Assembly: GCA_017476965.1 (NCBI GenBank)
Contig: JAFUXX010000324.1
Location: forward strand, 1-5,051
Reading direction: 5' to 3'
Length of the DNA: 5,051 bases
Source: Kiritimatiellia bacterium
GTDB taxonomy: Bacteria; Verrucomicrobiota; Kiritimatiellia; RFP12; UBA3636
The position numbers and the translations under genes are program-made. Positions within the stretch are counted from its first letter, which is position 1, and each line of letters begins with the position of its first letter. The notes beneath the pieces were generated by a model, which was not told where the DNA came from, searched no databases, and saw only the letters and a program-made list of their open reading frames with translations. Below are positions 4,968-5,051 of this stretch, in pieces.

Positions 4968-5051
4968 ATGAAGAAGGACATCGCAACTGGCGTCGCCGGA
5001 AACGGCGGCGCGGCTTCCTGGGCGCGCGCGGCGCGCCAATCCCCCCGCGCG
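4968..5051 (+). CDS. possible N-terminal fragment of a divergent gene, cut by the window edge
   Basis: An ATG at 4968 opens 28 codons (MKKDIATGVAGNGGAASWAR and on) with no stop before the window ends. A candidate promoter lies about 50 bases upstream, and a short purine-rich GGACGG precedes the ATG. Just upstream, CCGGGG (4950-4955) and CCCCGG (4958-4963) make a near-perfect palindrome. The peptide matches no family I recognise, and open frames of this length are common in GC-rich DNA, so this is a tentative call. Confidence 0.25.
   Translation, partial: MKKDIATGVAGNGGAASWARAARQSPRA

Noticed and set aside
4763..4981. A longer OmpA-type protein starting at the ATG at 4981
   Set aside because: The extra 73 residues cover the candidate promoter and place the signal peptide internally. 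The GTG at 4762 gives a standard signal peptide.

Overview
This is a very GC-rich bacterial window from a Gram-negative organism: it encodes an outer-membrane OmpA-type protein with a signal peptide. Start codons are a mix of ATG and GTG, and clear Shine-Dalgarno sequences are lacking. The combination of weak ribosome-binding sites, a stand-alone prepilin-like protein and an OmpA/thrombospondin-type-3 (TSP3) protein would fit the Verrucomicrobiota/Lentisphaerota/Kiritimatiellota group. That is only a weak inference, and no single gene fixes the taxon.

Layout, left to right. (1) Positions 1-1071, + strand: the 3' part of an XRE helix-turn-helix regulator fused to an ImmA/IrrE (DUF955) domain whose HExxH zinc motif is degraded. 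(2) Positions 1072-1253: an intergenic region with a candidate sigma70-type promoter and a small stem-loop. (3) Positions 1254-2726, + strand: a complete CodB-type cytosine permease (NCS1 family) with two loops longer than in E. coli CodB. No cytosine deaminase gene is next to it. (4) Positions 2739-4762, - strand: a two-gene operon convergent with codB. Its first gene is an OmpA-family protein made of a signal peptide, a beta-barrel, eight exact 23-residue TSP3 calcium-binding repeats and an OmpA peptidoglycan-binding domain. Its second gene is a short GspI/PilV-like pseudopilin, whose GTG start overlaps the upstream TGA stop. The operon ends at an intrinsic terminator whose stem lies inside the last codons of the pseudopilin gene. 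(5) Positions 4763-5051: a control region with a candidate - strand promoter enclosed by a 9-bp inverted repeat, a GC hairpin flanked by A and T tracts, and a possible divergent promoter and gene start running off the right edge.

Functionally there are three units: a regulator, a nucleobase uptake gene, and an envelope operon that pairs an outer-membrane/peptidoglycan anchor with a minor pilin-like protein. No CRISPR array, tRNA, rRNA, insertion sequence or recognisable riboswitch was seen. The least ordinary signals are the apparently inactive ImmA site, the translational coupling of the OmpA-TSP3 and pseudopilin genes, the higher-order 138-bp duplication inside the TSP3 array, the terminator embedded in coding sequence, and the dyad around the operon promoter.
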